64,000 bases of DNA, from positions 4,265,001 to 4,329,000 of the forward strand of contig NZ_CP159837.1 in NCBI RefSeq assembly GCF_040564635.1, read 5' to 3'. This DNA is from Planktothricoides raciborskii GIHE-MW2 (GTDB lineage: Bacteria > Cyanobacteriota > Cyanobacteriia > Cyanobacteriales > Laspinemataceae). Numbering within the stretch: position 1 is the stretch's first letter; each line of letters opens with the position of its first letter. Position numbers and translations under genes: made by a program. The notes below the pieces were generated by a model that worked only from the letters and a program-made list of their open reading frames with translations, was not told the DNA's origin and searched no databases. Below, in pieces: positions 26,259 to 33,980 of this stretch.

Positions 26259-26822
26259 TTATCCTAAAATTTCCGCTACGGTGAGAGCAATATCGGGAAA
26301 AGCTAGGCTAGAAATGCTGTCATTTTTACGGCAATATTTAATTTCTTGATATCCATTGGCTGCCGGTTGCCGATAAATTTCTAATCGCTGTTCAATTAAA
26401 TTTACTAACCAAAGTTCAGTGATTGCCGCTGCTGCATATAAGGGTGCTTTTACTTCGCGATCGTAAACTACGGAAGAGTCAGCAATTTCGATTAATAGTA
26501 AGATATCTTGGGGTTGAGGATGAGCATCAAGATAAAAATCATCCCGATAGGAAACTATGGCTAAGTCCGGTTGCGGTTCTGATATATCATCCCCCAAAAA
26601 TATCGGGTTTTGAACGCTAATTAAAGCATTTTGTCCTAACTTTTGAGAAAAAAGTTGGGTGAGTCGGCGCACAGAAGCAGCATGACGAGAACCAATGGGG
26701 GACATTTGGATAATTTCTCCTTTAATTAATTCAATCCGCTCATCTTCTAATAAAATACCTTTTTCAGCTATTTGATGATATTCGCTGATGGTAAATTTGC
26801 GGGTGTTAAGTTTAATTGCCAT
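26259..26822 (-). CDS. Uma2-family (DUF820) protein
   Basis: 187 residues. The fold is the PD-(D/E)XK-like Uma2 family, very abundant in cyanobacteria and annotated as putative endonuclease with no proven role. Visible family features are ISEYHQIAEKGILLEDERIELIKGEIIQMSPIGSRHA at the N-terminus, QPDLAIV as the catalytic-site Asp strand, and DILLLIEIADSSVVYDREVKAPLYAAAAITELWLVNL (Glu and Lys of the core). The key acidic residues and Lys are present. Its stop lies next to the palindrome cluster. Confidence 0.88.
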   Translation of the reverse strand: MAIKLNTRKFTISEYHQIAEKGILLEDERIELIKGEIIQMSPIGSRHAASVRRLTQLFSQKLGQNALISVQNPIFLGDDISEPQPDLAIVSYRDDFYLDAHPQPQDILLLIEIADSSVVYDREVKAPLYAAAAITELWLVNLIEQRLEIYRQPAANGYQEIKYCRKNDSISSLAFPDIALTVAEILG

Positions 26823-26854
26823 GACTATGTTCTCTTGTTTTTGTGATATAATAA

Positions 26855-27128
26855 AGAGAGGAAAAAAAACCCGTTTTCTGGTTTTTATCCCATAGATAAC
26901 TGTGATATCCCGAAAAGAAACCCGGTTTTTGCCCGGTTTCTGGGTTATCTGCGAGGACTAAGAAACCGGGTTTCTTTTATGCCACCTACAGATAACCGTA
27001 ATTTTCACGACAGAAACCCGGTTTCTGAACCCCCACGAAGAACCTAGAAACCGGGTTTCTTTTATGCCACCTACAGATAACTGTGATATCCCGAAAAGAA
27101 ACCCGGTTTCTGCCCGGTTTCTGGTTAT
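26855..27128. repeat. AGAAACC palindrome cluster downstream of dtd
   Basis: Repeated palindromes and spacers of the same composite element as at 25920-26250. The distal part belongs to a larger tandem duplication that also contains the dtd 3' end. Confidence 0.8.
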
Positions 27129-27499
27129 CCTACTTTTCTAATAATAATGTAACCGGCCCGTCATTTTCAATTTCTACATTCATCATTGCCCCAAATTCGC
27201 CAGTTTCTATTTTTAATCCACTCTGTTTTAAGCGGTTGACAAAATTATGATAAAGTTTTTCTCTGAACCCCCACGAAGAACCTAGAAACCGGGTTTCTTT
27301 TATGCCACCTACAGATAACTGTGATATCCCGAAAAGAAACCCGGTTTCTGCCCGGTTTCTGGTTATCCTACTTTTCTAATAATAATGTAACCGGCCCGTC
27401 ATTTTCAATTTCTACGTTCATCATTGCCCCAAATTCGCCAGTTTCTATTTTTAATCCACTCTGTTTTAAGCGGTTGACAAAATTATGATAAAGTTTTTC
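27023..27499. repeat. Tandem duplication of 238 bp including the 3' end of dtd
   Basis: Bases 27025-27261 and 27263-27499 are nearly identical at an offset of 238. Each holds two AGAAACC palindromes followed by the last ~140 bp of dtd. The outer copy (27121-27261) is a dead gene fragment. One visible difference is A at 27178 against G at 27416. Confidence 0.9.
27121..27261 (-). pseudogene. Duplicated 3' fragment of dtd
   Basis: About 46 codons identical to the C-terminus of Dtd ([14 protein letters not shown] ... [11 protein letters not shown]), lacking start and catalytic SQFTLYGD segment. Cannot be functional. Confidence 0.85.
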
Positions 27500-27814
27500 G
27501 GCGATTTCTGGAGGCGCGGACATATCGAAGGAGGGACGGCGACCTTTGCGACAGTCTCCATAGAGGGTAAATTGACTGACTACTAGGATTTCTCCACTAA
27601 TTTCTAATACGGATTTATCCCACCTGCCTGCGGGTTTTTCTGGGTCAGGAAATAGCCGTAGTTCTAAACATTTTCGCGCCATCCATTCGAGTTCTTTTTC
27701 GCTGTCAGTTGGGGCAATTCCTACGAGTAAGTTTAATCCTTGGCCAATCTTACCAATGATTTGGCCGTTGACGGTGACTTGAGATGATTTGACTCGTTGA
27801 AGGATAACGCGCAT
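27368..27814 (-). CDS. dtd: D-aminoacyl-tRNA deacylase
   Basis: 148 residues, normal length. Hydrolyses D-aminoacyl-tRNA, and glycyl-tRNA(Ala), to free tRNA and amino acid in the cytoplasm. The N-terminus [15 protein letters not shown], the catalytic SQFTLYGD segment followed by RKGRRPSF, and the cross-subunit motif [17 protein letters not shown] (carrying the family's NxGP-like NDGPVT) are all present. The last 44 codons are duplicated in tandem just downstream. The intact copy has a proper start (ATG 27814). Downstream it shares its 3' region with palindromes that may end the transcript. Confidence 0.96.
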   Translation of the reverse strand: MRVILQRVKSSQVTVNGQIIGKIGQGLNLLVGIAPTDSEKELEWMARKCLELRLFPDPEKPAGRWDKSVLEISGEILVVSQFTLYGDCRKGRRPSFDMSAPPEIAEKLYHNFVNRLKQSGLKIETGEFGAMMNVEIENDGPVTLLLEK

Positions 27815-27825
27815 GGTTGGTGGTT

Positions 27826-28008
27826 GGGGAACGGGGAACGGGGAACGGGGAACGGGGAACGGGGAACGGGGATAAGGGGCAGAGGGGATAAGGGGCAGAG
27901 GGGATAAGGGGCAGAGGGGATAAGGGGCAGAGGGGATAAGGGGAAAAATTCTCCCCTGCTCCCCTGCTCCCCTGCTCCCCTGCTCCCCTGCTCGATTGGC
28001 GGCTACCT
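27826..28008. repeat. G-rich minisatellites between dtd and cobW
   Basis: Five to six units of GGGGAACG (27826-27870), five units of the 16-mer GATAAGGGGCAGAGGG (27870-27945), then five units of CTCCCCTG (27950-27992) on the same strand. The G-rich part and the C-rich part are complementary enough to fold back. Confidence 0.85.
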
Positions 28009-28015
28009 TTAATTA

Positions 28016-29275
28016 TTATTTACCAAAGCCTTTTGCCCGGGTTTTTGAGGGGAGACAAATGCAGTTTTCTAGCTGCGATCGCAGGGTGTCATGGTCGAGG
28101 TTTTGACCAATGAGAACTAGCTGATTTTTTGGGGCATAAGGCCATTGATCGTCATCCATTGTAAAGCGTTTGCCGCTGAGGTGGAAAATATGGCGGCGAT
28201 CGCTTTCATCAAACCATAAAATCCCTTTCGCCCGAAACACTGATTCTGGCAATTGGTTATCCAAGAAATATTGGAATTTACGCACAGAAAGGGGGCGATC
28301 GCATTGGAAAGAAAGGGAAGTAAACCCATCCATTGCCAAATGATCGGAATGGTGATGATGGTGATGATCATGGTCATGGTCATGGTCGTGAACGCAATGG
28401 CCGTGGTCATGGTCGCATTCAGTATGATCCTCATGGTCATGGTCGTGGGCGCGATCGTGGGCATGGTCATGGTCATGGTCATGGTCGTGAACGCAATGGC
28501 CGTGGTCATGGTCGCATTCAGCATGATCGTGATCGTGGTCATGGTCATGGTCATGGTCATGGCTATGACTGCGATCGTGGGCTTCTTTTTCTTCGGCGGC
28601 ATCGAAATATTTATCCGACTCAAATAAACCCACACTCAAAATCAAAGGCAAGGGAACTTTTGCTTGAGTGGTTCGCAAAATTCTGGGGTCTTTTTTAATC
28701 TCATGCAGTCGGGTTTCTAACGCATCTAATCGGCTGGGTTCAACCAAATCAGATTTGTTTAATAAAATAATATCACCGTAGGCAATTTGATTGTAAGCGG
28801 CTTCACTATTAAATAGATCCACACTGAAATTTTCCGCATCGACTACAGTAACAATAGAATCCAAGCGAGTTAAATCTCGGAGTTCGGTGCCTAAAAAGGT
28901 TAAAGCTACCGGCAACGGGTCAGCTAACCCGGTAGTTTCTACTACTAAATAATCGATTTTTTCCGAACGTTCTAAAATGCCGTAAACCGAATTCAGCAAA
29001 TCCTCATTAATGGTGCAGCAAATACAACCATTACTGAGTTCTACCATATTATCTTCGGTGGCTACAATGAGTTCGTTATCGATGCCAATTTCCCCAAACT
29101 CATTAACTAAAACGGCAATTTTTAGGCCAGTTTGGTTGGTTAAAATATGGTTCAGTAGGGTAGTTTTACCACTGCCCAAAAATCCGGTAATAATAGTGAC
29201 AGGTAAGCCTTGTTTGGGGGCATCCATTGTCAGAGGTTCTGTCAGGGTCGTTTCGGGTTTAATTGCTGATTGCAT
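28016..29275 (-). CDS. CobW/COG0523-family GTPase with long His-rich metal-binding region
   Basis: About 419 residues from ATG 29275 (a TTG at 29308 would add 11). The G3E GTPase motifs are clear: Walker A GFLGSGKTTLLNH, the metal site NGCICC (CxCC), ETTGLADPLPV and NKSDLV. Residues about 235-310 are a His/Asp-rich loop (repeats of HDHD, HCVHDHDHD), followed by the CobW C-terminal domain. Such proteins are metallochaperones, usually for zinc under limitation; the histidine loop could store or hand over metal. A palindrome lies upstream (29363-29385). The His-rich DNA is itself repetitive, and frames opposite to it are spurious. Confidence 0.9.
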   Translation of the reverse strand: MQSAIKPETTLTEPLTMDAPKQGLPVTIITGFLGSGKTTLLNHILTNQTGLKIAVLVNEFGEIGIDNELIVATEDNMVELSNGCICCTINEDLLNSVYGILERSEKIDYLVVETTGLADPLPVALTFLGTELRDLTRLDSIVTVVDAENFSVDLFNSEAAYNQIAYGDIILLNKSDLVEPSRLDALETRLHEIKKDPRILRTTQAKVPLPLILSVGLFESDKYFDAAEEKEAHDRSHSHDHDHDHDHDHDHAECDHDHGHCVHDHDHDHDHAHDRAHDHDHEDHTECDHDHGHCVHDHDHDHDHHHHHHSDHLAMDGFTSLSFQCDRPLSVRKFQYFLDNQLPESVFRAKGILWFDESDRRHIFHLSGKRFTMDDDQWPYAPKNQLVLIGQNLDHDTLRSQLENCICLPSKTRAKGFGK

Positions 29276-29362
29276 AGGGTTGTTATTTGATGGTTCTGGA
29301 TATCTCAAGAGTTGACTGTTGAACGAGAAGCCGAGAATGGGGAACAGCTAAAAAAGTGTTCA

Positions 29363-29385
29363 CTGATTCATTTTAATTGAATCAG
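29363..29385 (-). promoter_or_regulatory. Palindrome upstream of the CobW-family gene
   Basis: CTGATTCA-N7-TGAATCAG with an AT-only centre lies about 88 bp upstream of the proposed start. Its size and AT-rich core resemble Fur-family (Zur) sites in outline, but it does not match a consensus I can state firmly. A hairpin role is also possible. Confidence 0.3.
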
Positions 29386-29439
29386 GAGGCATTGTCAGGG
29401 ATTGATTTTGAATTCTTGGCGAAATGTCTTGATGGTGTG

Positions 29440-29692
29440 GGGCCCCCATCGGCCGCCATCGGCCGCCATCGGTGTGTGGGGTGTGTGGGGAGCCGCCATC
29501 GGAGCCGCCATCGGAGTGTGGGAAAGAGAGAGTGTGGGGTGTGGGGGGAAGAGAGAAAAGAGAATAGAGAAAAGAGAATAGAGAATTTTCCTATGCATCC
29601 TATGCATCCTATGCATCCTATGCATCCTATGCATCCTCTCTTCCCCTACACCCTACACCCTACACCCTACACCCTACACCCTACACCACCGC
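29440..29692. repeat. Microsatellite cluster between cobW and the hydrolase gene
   Basis: In order: GCCGCCATCGG units (29450-29515), GAGAATAGAGAAAA units (29550-29585), five units of CTATGCATCC (29590-29637), and six units of the heptamer CCCTACA (29645-29687). A plus-strand frame across it encodes only repeats (MHPMHP...) and is not a gene. Confidence 0.85.
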
Positions 29693-29697
29693 TTCCC

Positions 29698-30753
29698 TTA
29701 CAGAACAATACCTGGCCAATTTTCCATCGGTTGAGTAGATTTTACTAGGTTCATTCCGGCTTGGGCAAAGCGCTGAAATGCGGCATCCGCTTGGTCGGTG
29801 AAATCAATCACCCCAGGGACAACTACCGGGGAGGTGCAATCTTCTAATAAATAGACTTTTTTGGCTAAATTTGGGTCGATCGCTGTGATTTCTGTGAGTA
29901 AATCATCGATTGTCCAGGCTACACAGTGACTTTTGGCTTGACCGGCAATAATTATTACATCAAAGTCTAATATTTTTTGGATCAGACGAGTATTTTTTTG
30001 CGCGATCGCCTGACCATCGGGTCCTTGCAAAACCTCTGGACGGAGTACGGAATAATTCTCGGTTAAAGGATTGTTCCCTTTAATTTCAAACATAGTTTGA
30101 CTTTGCCGTGCAATATTGTGGAAAAATACCGCTTCTTCTACGGCGGAGACCAGGGCGTGACCAATGCCCCCTAACATAGAATGATAAGGCCAAATAGTCA
30201 GAGGAAACTTACCATCTTGACTCAGCTTTTGCACATAATGTAAAGCATATTTTTGCAAGAGGGAATAATTGTCCTCATTCAAGCTACCAGCTAAACTATA
30301 GGCGACGGCTGGATTAACTTGCCAAACTCCTGTTTCTACATCGGCTAAAGTAATCATCGTGGCAGCGGGTGTGGGATGTTCTCCGGCATGATTTACCCAA
30401 AAAATTGGATGAAAAATCTGCATGGCGGTGTGAGTATCTAGGGTGGGGACAATACTGCTAATAAACCCTAAATTACGATAAATAAACTCACACAAACGGA
30501 CATTATCGTCTACTGCCCCAGTACCACTGCGATCGCCCACAAATAATTCAAATTGGGGAATACAAAAGGTGTTTTGCACATCGATCGCCACTAAACAAAT
30601 CCGAGTTTTATCTTCGGCTGCGGGTTTAATTTCATGGTCTTTTGCCCAAGTTTTTGCCGCCGCTGCCAGGTCTTGATAATTTACCCGCCAAACTTCACCA
30701 ACTTGGCGGCGATCGAAGTGAGAGGGTATGGGTAATTGAGGTTGATTTGTCAT
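29698..30753 (-). CDS. Isochorismatase-superfamily cysteine hydrolase (nicotinamidase-like)
   Basis: 351 residues, longer than typical 200-residue nicotinamidases. The catalytic triad candidates are Asp in LVAIDVQNTFC, Lys in the middle region (GKFPLTIWPYHSMLGG), and the nucleophile Cys in IIIAGQAKSHCVAWTIDDLL, which is the family's GxxxxxCV site. A TPAAT-containing insert and an N-terminal extension (residues 1-45) account for the extra length. It is a hydrolase of an amide such as nicotinamide or a related compound, cytosolic. The exact substrate is not deducible. It is isolated between repeat tracts. Confidence 0.85.
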   Translation of the reverse strand: MTNQPQLPIPSHFDRRQVGEVWRVNYQDLAAAAKTWAKDHEIKPAAEDKTRICLVAIDVQNTFCIPQFELFVGDRSGTGAVDDNVRLCEFIYRNLGFISSIVPTLDTHTAMQIFHPIFWVNHAGEHPTPAATMITLADVETGVWQVNPAVAYSLAGSLNEDNYSLLQKYALHYVQKLSQDGKFPLTIWPYHSMLGGIGHALVSAVEEAVFFHNIARQSQTMFEIKGNNPLTENYSVLRPEVLQGPDGQAIAQKNTRLIQKILDFDVIIIAGQAKSHCVAWTIDDLLTEITAIDPNLAKKVYLLEDCTSPVVVPGVIDFTDQADAAFQRFAQAGMNLVKSTQPMENWPGIVL

Positions 30754-31152
30754 GGTTTTTACCTGTTCCTAGTTATTTTTAGTTCTTGGTTGTTGGTGAT
30801 TGGTTCGCTGGAGGAAAATAATTACAGGAAATAAAAGGCGATCGCGTTAATGATCGATTATAAATGATTAAATAACTGATAATATTTTTATCTTGACGAG
30901 ATTTAAAGGTAATTTTATTGTACAGGCAGCTTGATTGTTTATTGGTAATTGGTTATATATTTAAATATTGCTAATTACTAATTGCCAATATTTATTGGGA
31001 AAAAGACGGCTTTCTAGAACACCAAAAAGTTAGCCGTGACCACATATTATTAAAATTCTTAAACTAAATTATTAAAATAACAAATTTTTCTGAAAAAAGG
31101 ATTATAATAGAACTAAAAATAAATCTATTAAATTTTCTGGGGGCTAACGGCC
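30754..31152. other. AT-rich intergenic region
   Basis: No gene seen. It contains TTGGTTGTTGGTGATTGG-type sequence near 30785 and an ATTGGTAATTGG / CTAATTACTAATTGCCAATA inverted arrangement near 30940-30990. The AT-rich 31040-31140 stretch probably holds the promoter of the small gene at 31153. Confidence 0.3.
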
Positions 31153-31347
31153 ATGACTAAAGTTAAACACCCAGTGGTTTCTAAGCTATCGCAAATAAAA
31201 GATCGGTTAATAAAAAATCCAGTGGTTCACGGCATGGGAAATATAGTCATTGCTTTAATAACTCTTTCTCGTGAATTTTATATTGCCAATCACACCTTGC
31301 ATCAAGATCATTCATCTGGGAATCATCGCCGGATGCGACATACTTAA
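31153..31347 (+). CDS. Small basic hypothetical protein (64 aa)
   Basis: ATG 31153 is preceded by GGGGG about ten bases upstream. The peptide is basic (VKHPVVSKLSQIKDRLIKNP) with a moderately hydrophobic stretch (MGNIVIALITLSREFYIANHTLH) and a His/Arg tail. No known family. Its stop is followed immediately by AGAAACC repeats, as seen behind bona fide genes here, which supports a real transcript. Confidence 0.4.
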   Translation: MTKVKHPVVSKLSQIKDRLIKNPVVHGMGNIVIALITLSREFYIANHTLHQDHSSGNHRRMRHT

Positions 31348-31715
31348 GGGACAAGAAACCGGGTTTCTTTAAGAAATGCCTGCCTACCCACCGAACCCTA
31401 CATAGAAACCAGAAACCCGGTTTCTAACCTCTCCCGGTTTCTAAACCCCAGGGACAAGAAACCGGGTTTCTTTAAGAAATGCCTGCCTACCCACCGAACC
31501 CTACATAGAAACCCGGTTTCTAACCTCTCCCGGTTTCTAAACCCCAGGGACAAGAAACCGGGTTTCTGCGTAAACTTTTCGCCCTCAAGCAGAGATTTAA
31601 TTAAGAAACCCGGCTTCTAAACCCCAGTGGTGCGTTACGGCTGGAATAGGAGTTAATTGTTTATCCCTAAAATTGTTTGCCAGCCTAACACACCCTGCAT
31701 TTAAGAAACCGGGTT
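31348..31715. repeat. Tandem ~100-bp units with AGAAACC palindromes
   Basis: A unit starting GGGACAAGAAACCGGG recurs at 31348, 31451 and 31547 (spacing 103 then 96). The difference is a small local duplication in the first unit. A GTGCGTTACGGCTGGAATA-type repeat fragment lies at 31630-31690, and another palindrome overlaps the ispD 3' end. Confidence 0.8.
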
Positions 31716-32393
31716 TCTGGAATCGCGCAATATAAACTCCGCGATCGCTAAATCAACCGGCGTTGTCACCTTTAAATTAGTCTCTTCTCCGGCCACAATT
31801 TTTACTGGTAAACCGCACTTTTCAAATAACGCCGCATCATCGGTGACTTCCCAACCGTTTTGTCGCCCGCGATCGTGGCAATCTTTTAATAATTTCACGT
31901 CAAAACCTTGGGGAGTTTGGGCAGCCCATAAGTGGCTACGGTCAGGGGTATCCACAATTACATCCCGGTCATCGACTACTTTTATCGTATCTTTCACCGG
32001 AATCGCCGCAATCAAACCGGGACATTGGCGCAAAGCGGTCGCACAGCGATCGAATAAGCCCGGACTGGCCAAACACCGCGCCCCATCGTGAATTAATACC
32101 CATTGGGCGGCTTCCGGCAGCGCTTGCAAGCCGTTATACACCGACTCTTGGCGGGTGGCACCGCCGCGAATCAGTTTTACCGGCTTGGTCAGGGATAAAC
32201 TGGCCAAAATTTCCTGAAAATCCGGTTCATCCTCCGGTTGACCCATAATCCCAATCCAGGTAATTTGCTCGGAAGCCTCCGCAGCTTTTAAGGTCCAAGC
32301 CAAAATCGGTCGATCCAGTAACTTCAGCAGTAATTTATTGCGGTTACTGCCCATCCGCCGTCCCATCCCCGCAGCGGGAATTAATAAATGCAC
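31701..32393 (-). CDS. ispD: 2-C-methyl-D-erythritol 4-phosphate cytidylyltransferase
   Basis: 230 residues, normal length. Joins CTP and MEP to CDP-methylerythritol in the non-mevalonate isoprenoid pathway. The nucleotide-binding loop [19 protein letters not shown], the catalytic/binding segment [13 protein letters not shown], and [18 protein letters not shown] and [13 protein letters not shown] are all as expected. GTG start at 32393. The last codons overlap an AGAAACC palindrome, so the extreme C-terminus (LRDSRNPVS) is repeat-encoded, ending at a stop inside the repeat. Confidence 0.95.
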   Translation of the reverse strand: MHLLIPAAGMGRRMGSNRNKLLLKLLDRPILAWTLKAAEASEQITWIGIMGQPEDEPDFQEILASLSLTKPVKLIRGGATRQESVYNGLQALPEAAQWVLIHDGARCLASPGLFDRCATALRQCPGLIAAIPVKDTIKVVDDRDVIVDTPDRSHLWAAQTPQGFDVKLLKDCHDRGRQNGWEVTDDAALFEKCGLPVKIVAGEETNLKVTTPVDLAIAEFILRDSRNPVS

Positions 32394-32485
32394 AGCGATT
32401 CCTCAAAAGCAAAACTATCACGATCAATATATCAATACAGAATTCGCTTAAAATGTAACCGATCAGTCGGAAAAACCTATATCAG

Positions 32486-33460
32486 ATGCGAATACTAGCC
32501 CTTGTCCCTGGCGGGATTGGCGATCAAATTCTATTTCTGCCAACGATACAAGATATCAAGCAATTTTACCCCAACGCTCAAATTGACGTGGTTGTGGAAC
32601 CGCGATCGCTGGGCGCTTACAAGGTATGTAAGCATTTCCATGACAAGTCTCTCAGACCGATTAAGTTCGATTTCAAAGATCGAAACAGTCTGGCAGATTT
32701 TGCCAACTTGCTGGGGATATTGCGTGATGGAGAATACGATGCAGTCATTTCTTTAGGACAGCGGTGGGCGGTGGGGTTTCTCCTGTGGTTGACGGGAATT
32801 CCCACCCGCGTTGGTTATGCAGAAGGAGGCAGCGATCGCTTCCTAACCAACCCGGTGCCCCTCAAAACGGAACAATATGCAGCGGCAATGTATCACGATT
32901 TGCTGCAAGGTTTTGACATTACCTGTCCCACCCCTGAATTGTCGGTGACTTTGCTCAAAGAGGATCTGAAATGGGCGGAAAACGAACAAAAGACCTTGGG
33001 AATTGCGGAAACTGGCTATATTTTAATTCATGGCGGTTCTAGCCAATTGGCTTTAACCAAAGGATTAAATAAAATTTATCCGGTGAAAAATTGGCTAGAG
33101 ATTTTGCAAAAGTTGCAGCAATCTCAACCCCAATTACCGATAGTTGTAGTCAAAGGTCCAGAAGATGAGCAATTTGTCAATGAACTGGTGAAATCTTTGC
33201 CCGGAATTAAGGTAATTTCGCCCCCAGATATCGGTAAATTAGCCGCTACAATCGCTGGGGCTAATTTAATGATATGTACCGATAGTGCGCCCATGCACCT
33301 CGCCGTAGCGGTAAAAACTTACACCGTAGCCTTGTTTGGACCCACTGACCCCAGCAAACTTTTGCCCAAAAATGAGCGGTTTGTGGCCATTAAATCTCCT
33401 ACGGATAACATGGCTGATATTCCGCCAAAAACTGTCTTGCAAAAGATTTTAGGCGGTTAA
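32486..33460 (+). CDS. Glycosyltransferase family 9 (heptosyltransferase-like)
   Basis: 324 residues. The GT-B fold pattern of ADP-heptose:LPS transferases is visible: RILALVPGGIGDQILFLPTI at the N-terminus, SLGQRWAVGFLLWLTGIPTRVGYAEGG, HGGSSQLALTKGLNKIYPV and the nucleotide-sugar site CTDSAPMHLAVAVKTYTVALFGPTDPSKLLP. It probably adds a sugar to a lipopolysaccharide or other glycan at the inner membrane. The donor is uncertain, since many cyanobacteria lack heptose. ATG 32486, divergent from ispD. Confidence 0.9.
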   Translation: MRILALVPGGIGDQILFLPTIQDIKQFYPNAQIDVVVEPRSLGAYKVCKHFHDKSLRPIKFDFKDRNSLADFANLLGILRDGEYDAVISLGQRWAVGFLLWLTGIPTRVGYAEGGSDRFLTNPVPLKTEQYAAAMYHDLLQGFDITCPTPELSVTLLKEDLKWAENEQKTLGIAETGYILIHGGSSQLALTKGLNKIYPVKNWLEILQKLQQSQPQLPIVVVKGPEDEQFVNELVKSLPGIKVISPPDIGKLAATIAGANLMICTDSAPMHLAVAVKTYTVALFGPTDPSKLLPKNERFVAIKSPTDNMADIPPKTVLQKILGG

Positions 33461-33735
33461 TCCCAGATTTCTTGAGTTAGAAACCCGGTCTCCAGAAACC
33501 GGGTTTCTTGCGTTAACCTTTGCGAAAAACCCCAAATAAAATAGAAACCCGGTTTCTTTTTGTTCCTTGCGTTAACCTTTGCAAAAAATCCCAGAAACCG
33601 GGTTTTTTCCCAAATAAAATAGAAACCCGGTTTCTTTTTGTTTCTTGAGTTAACCTTTGCGAAAAAACCCAAATAAAATAGAAACCCGGTTTCTTGAGAA
33701 ACTGTTCCTAGTAAATTTGCCAGTCTCAGCTTCAT
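33461..33735. repeat. AGAAACC palindromes with GTTAACCTTTGCGAAAAA spacers
   Basis: Three repeats of a ~70-bp element. Each has an AGAAACC palindrome, a GTTAACCTTTGCGAAAAAC spacer, CCCAAATAAAATAGAAACCC and a second palindrome. The same variant is at 36125-36210 and 38690-38840. The minus-strand frame over it is repeat-encoded. Confidence 0.85.
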
Positions 33736-33866
33736 TGAGTTAGTATGGTAGATGCGATCGCTTCTCAGGAAACTGGCAATTTGTTGAAGACCGATTCACT
33801 AAAGTAATTAGATAAATTCTCAACAAAGGCGATCGAGGCTTTTTCCCTTAACCCAGTAAAGATGCC

Positions 33867-33959
33867 ATGACTAAATCAAACGAAACACCAGAATCCAAAA
33901 TTACTATGAACTTTAATCGTCCCGTCTCTGGAGTCGCGGGCTTTAGGGCGACCAAATAA
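33867..33959 (+). CDS. Very short ORF, possibly the cut-off N-terminus of a pentapeptide-type protein (30 aa)
   Basis: ATG 33867 to TAA 33957-33959 encodes MTKSNETPESKITMNFNRPV followed by SGVAGFRATK. This N-terminus resembles the leader of some cyanobacterial proteins (MNFN.PV.GVAG) that normally runs on into a longer protein. Here the frame stops abruptly 21 bp before the large pentapeptide gene. It may be a remnant or a real small protein. Confidence 0.3.
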   Translation: MTKSNETPESKITMNFNRPVSGVAGFRATK

Positions 33960-33980
33960 TTTATAATTGCCAAAACTTAA

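Noticed and set aside
28117-28698. Long frames on other frames and strand over the His-rich part of the CobW gene
   Set aside because: They are low-complexity translations of the CATGGTCATGG-type repeat in other frames; the CobW frame has full family motifs.
29377-29748. 123-residue plus-strand frame upstream of the hydrolase gene
   Set aside because: It encodes microsatellites (MHPMHP, TLHPTPY) and overlaps the real hydrolase 3' end.
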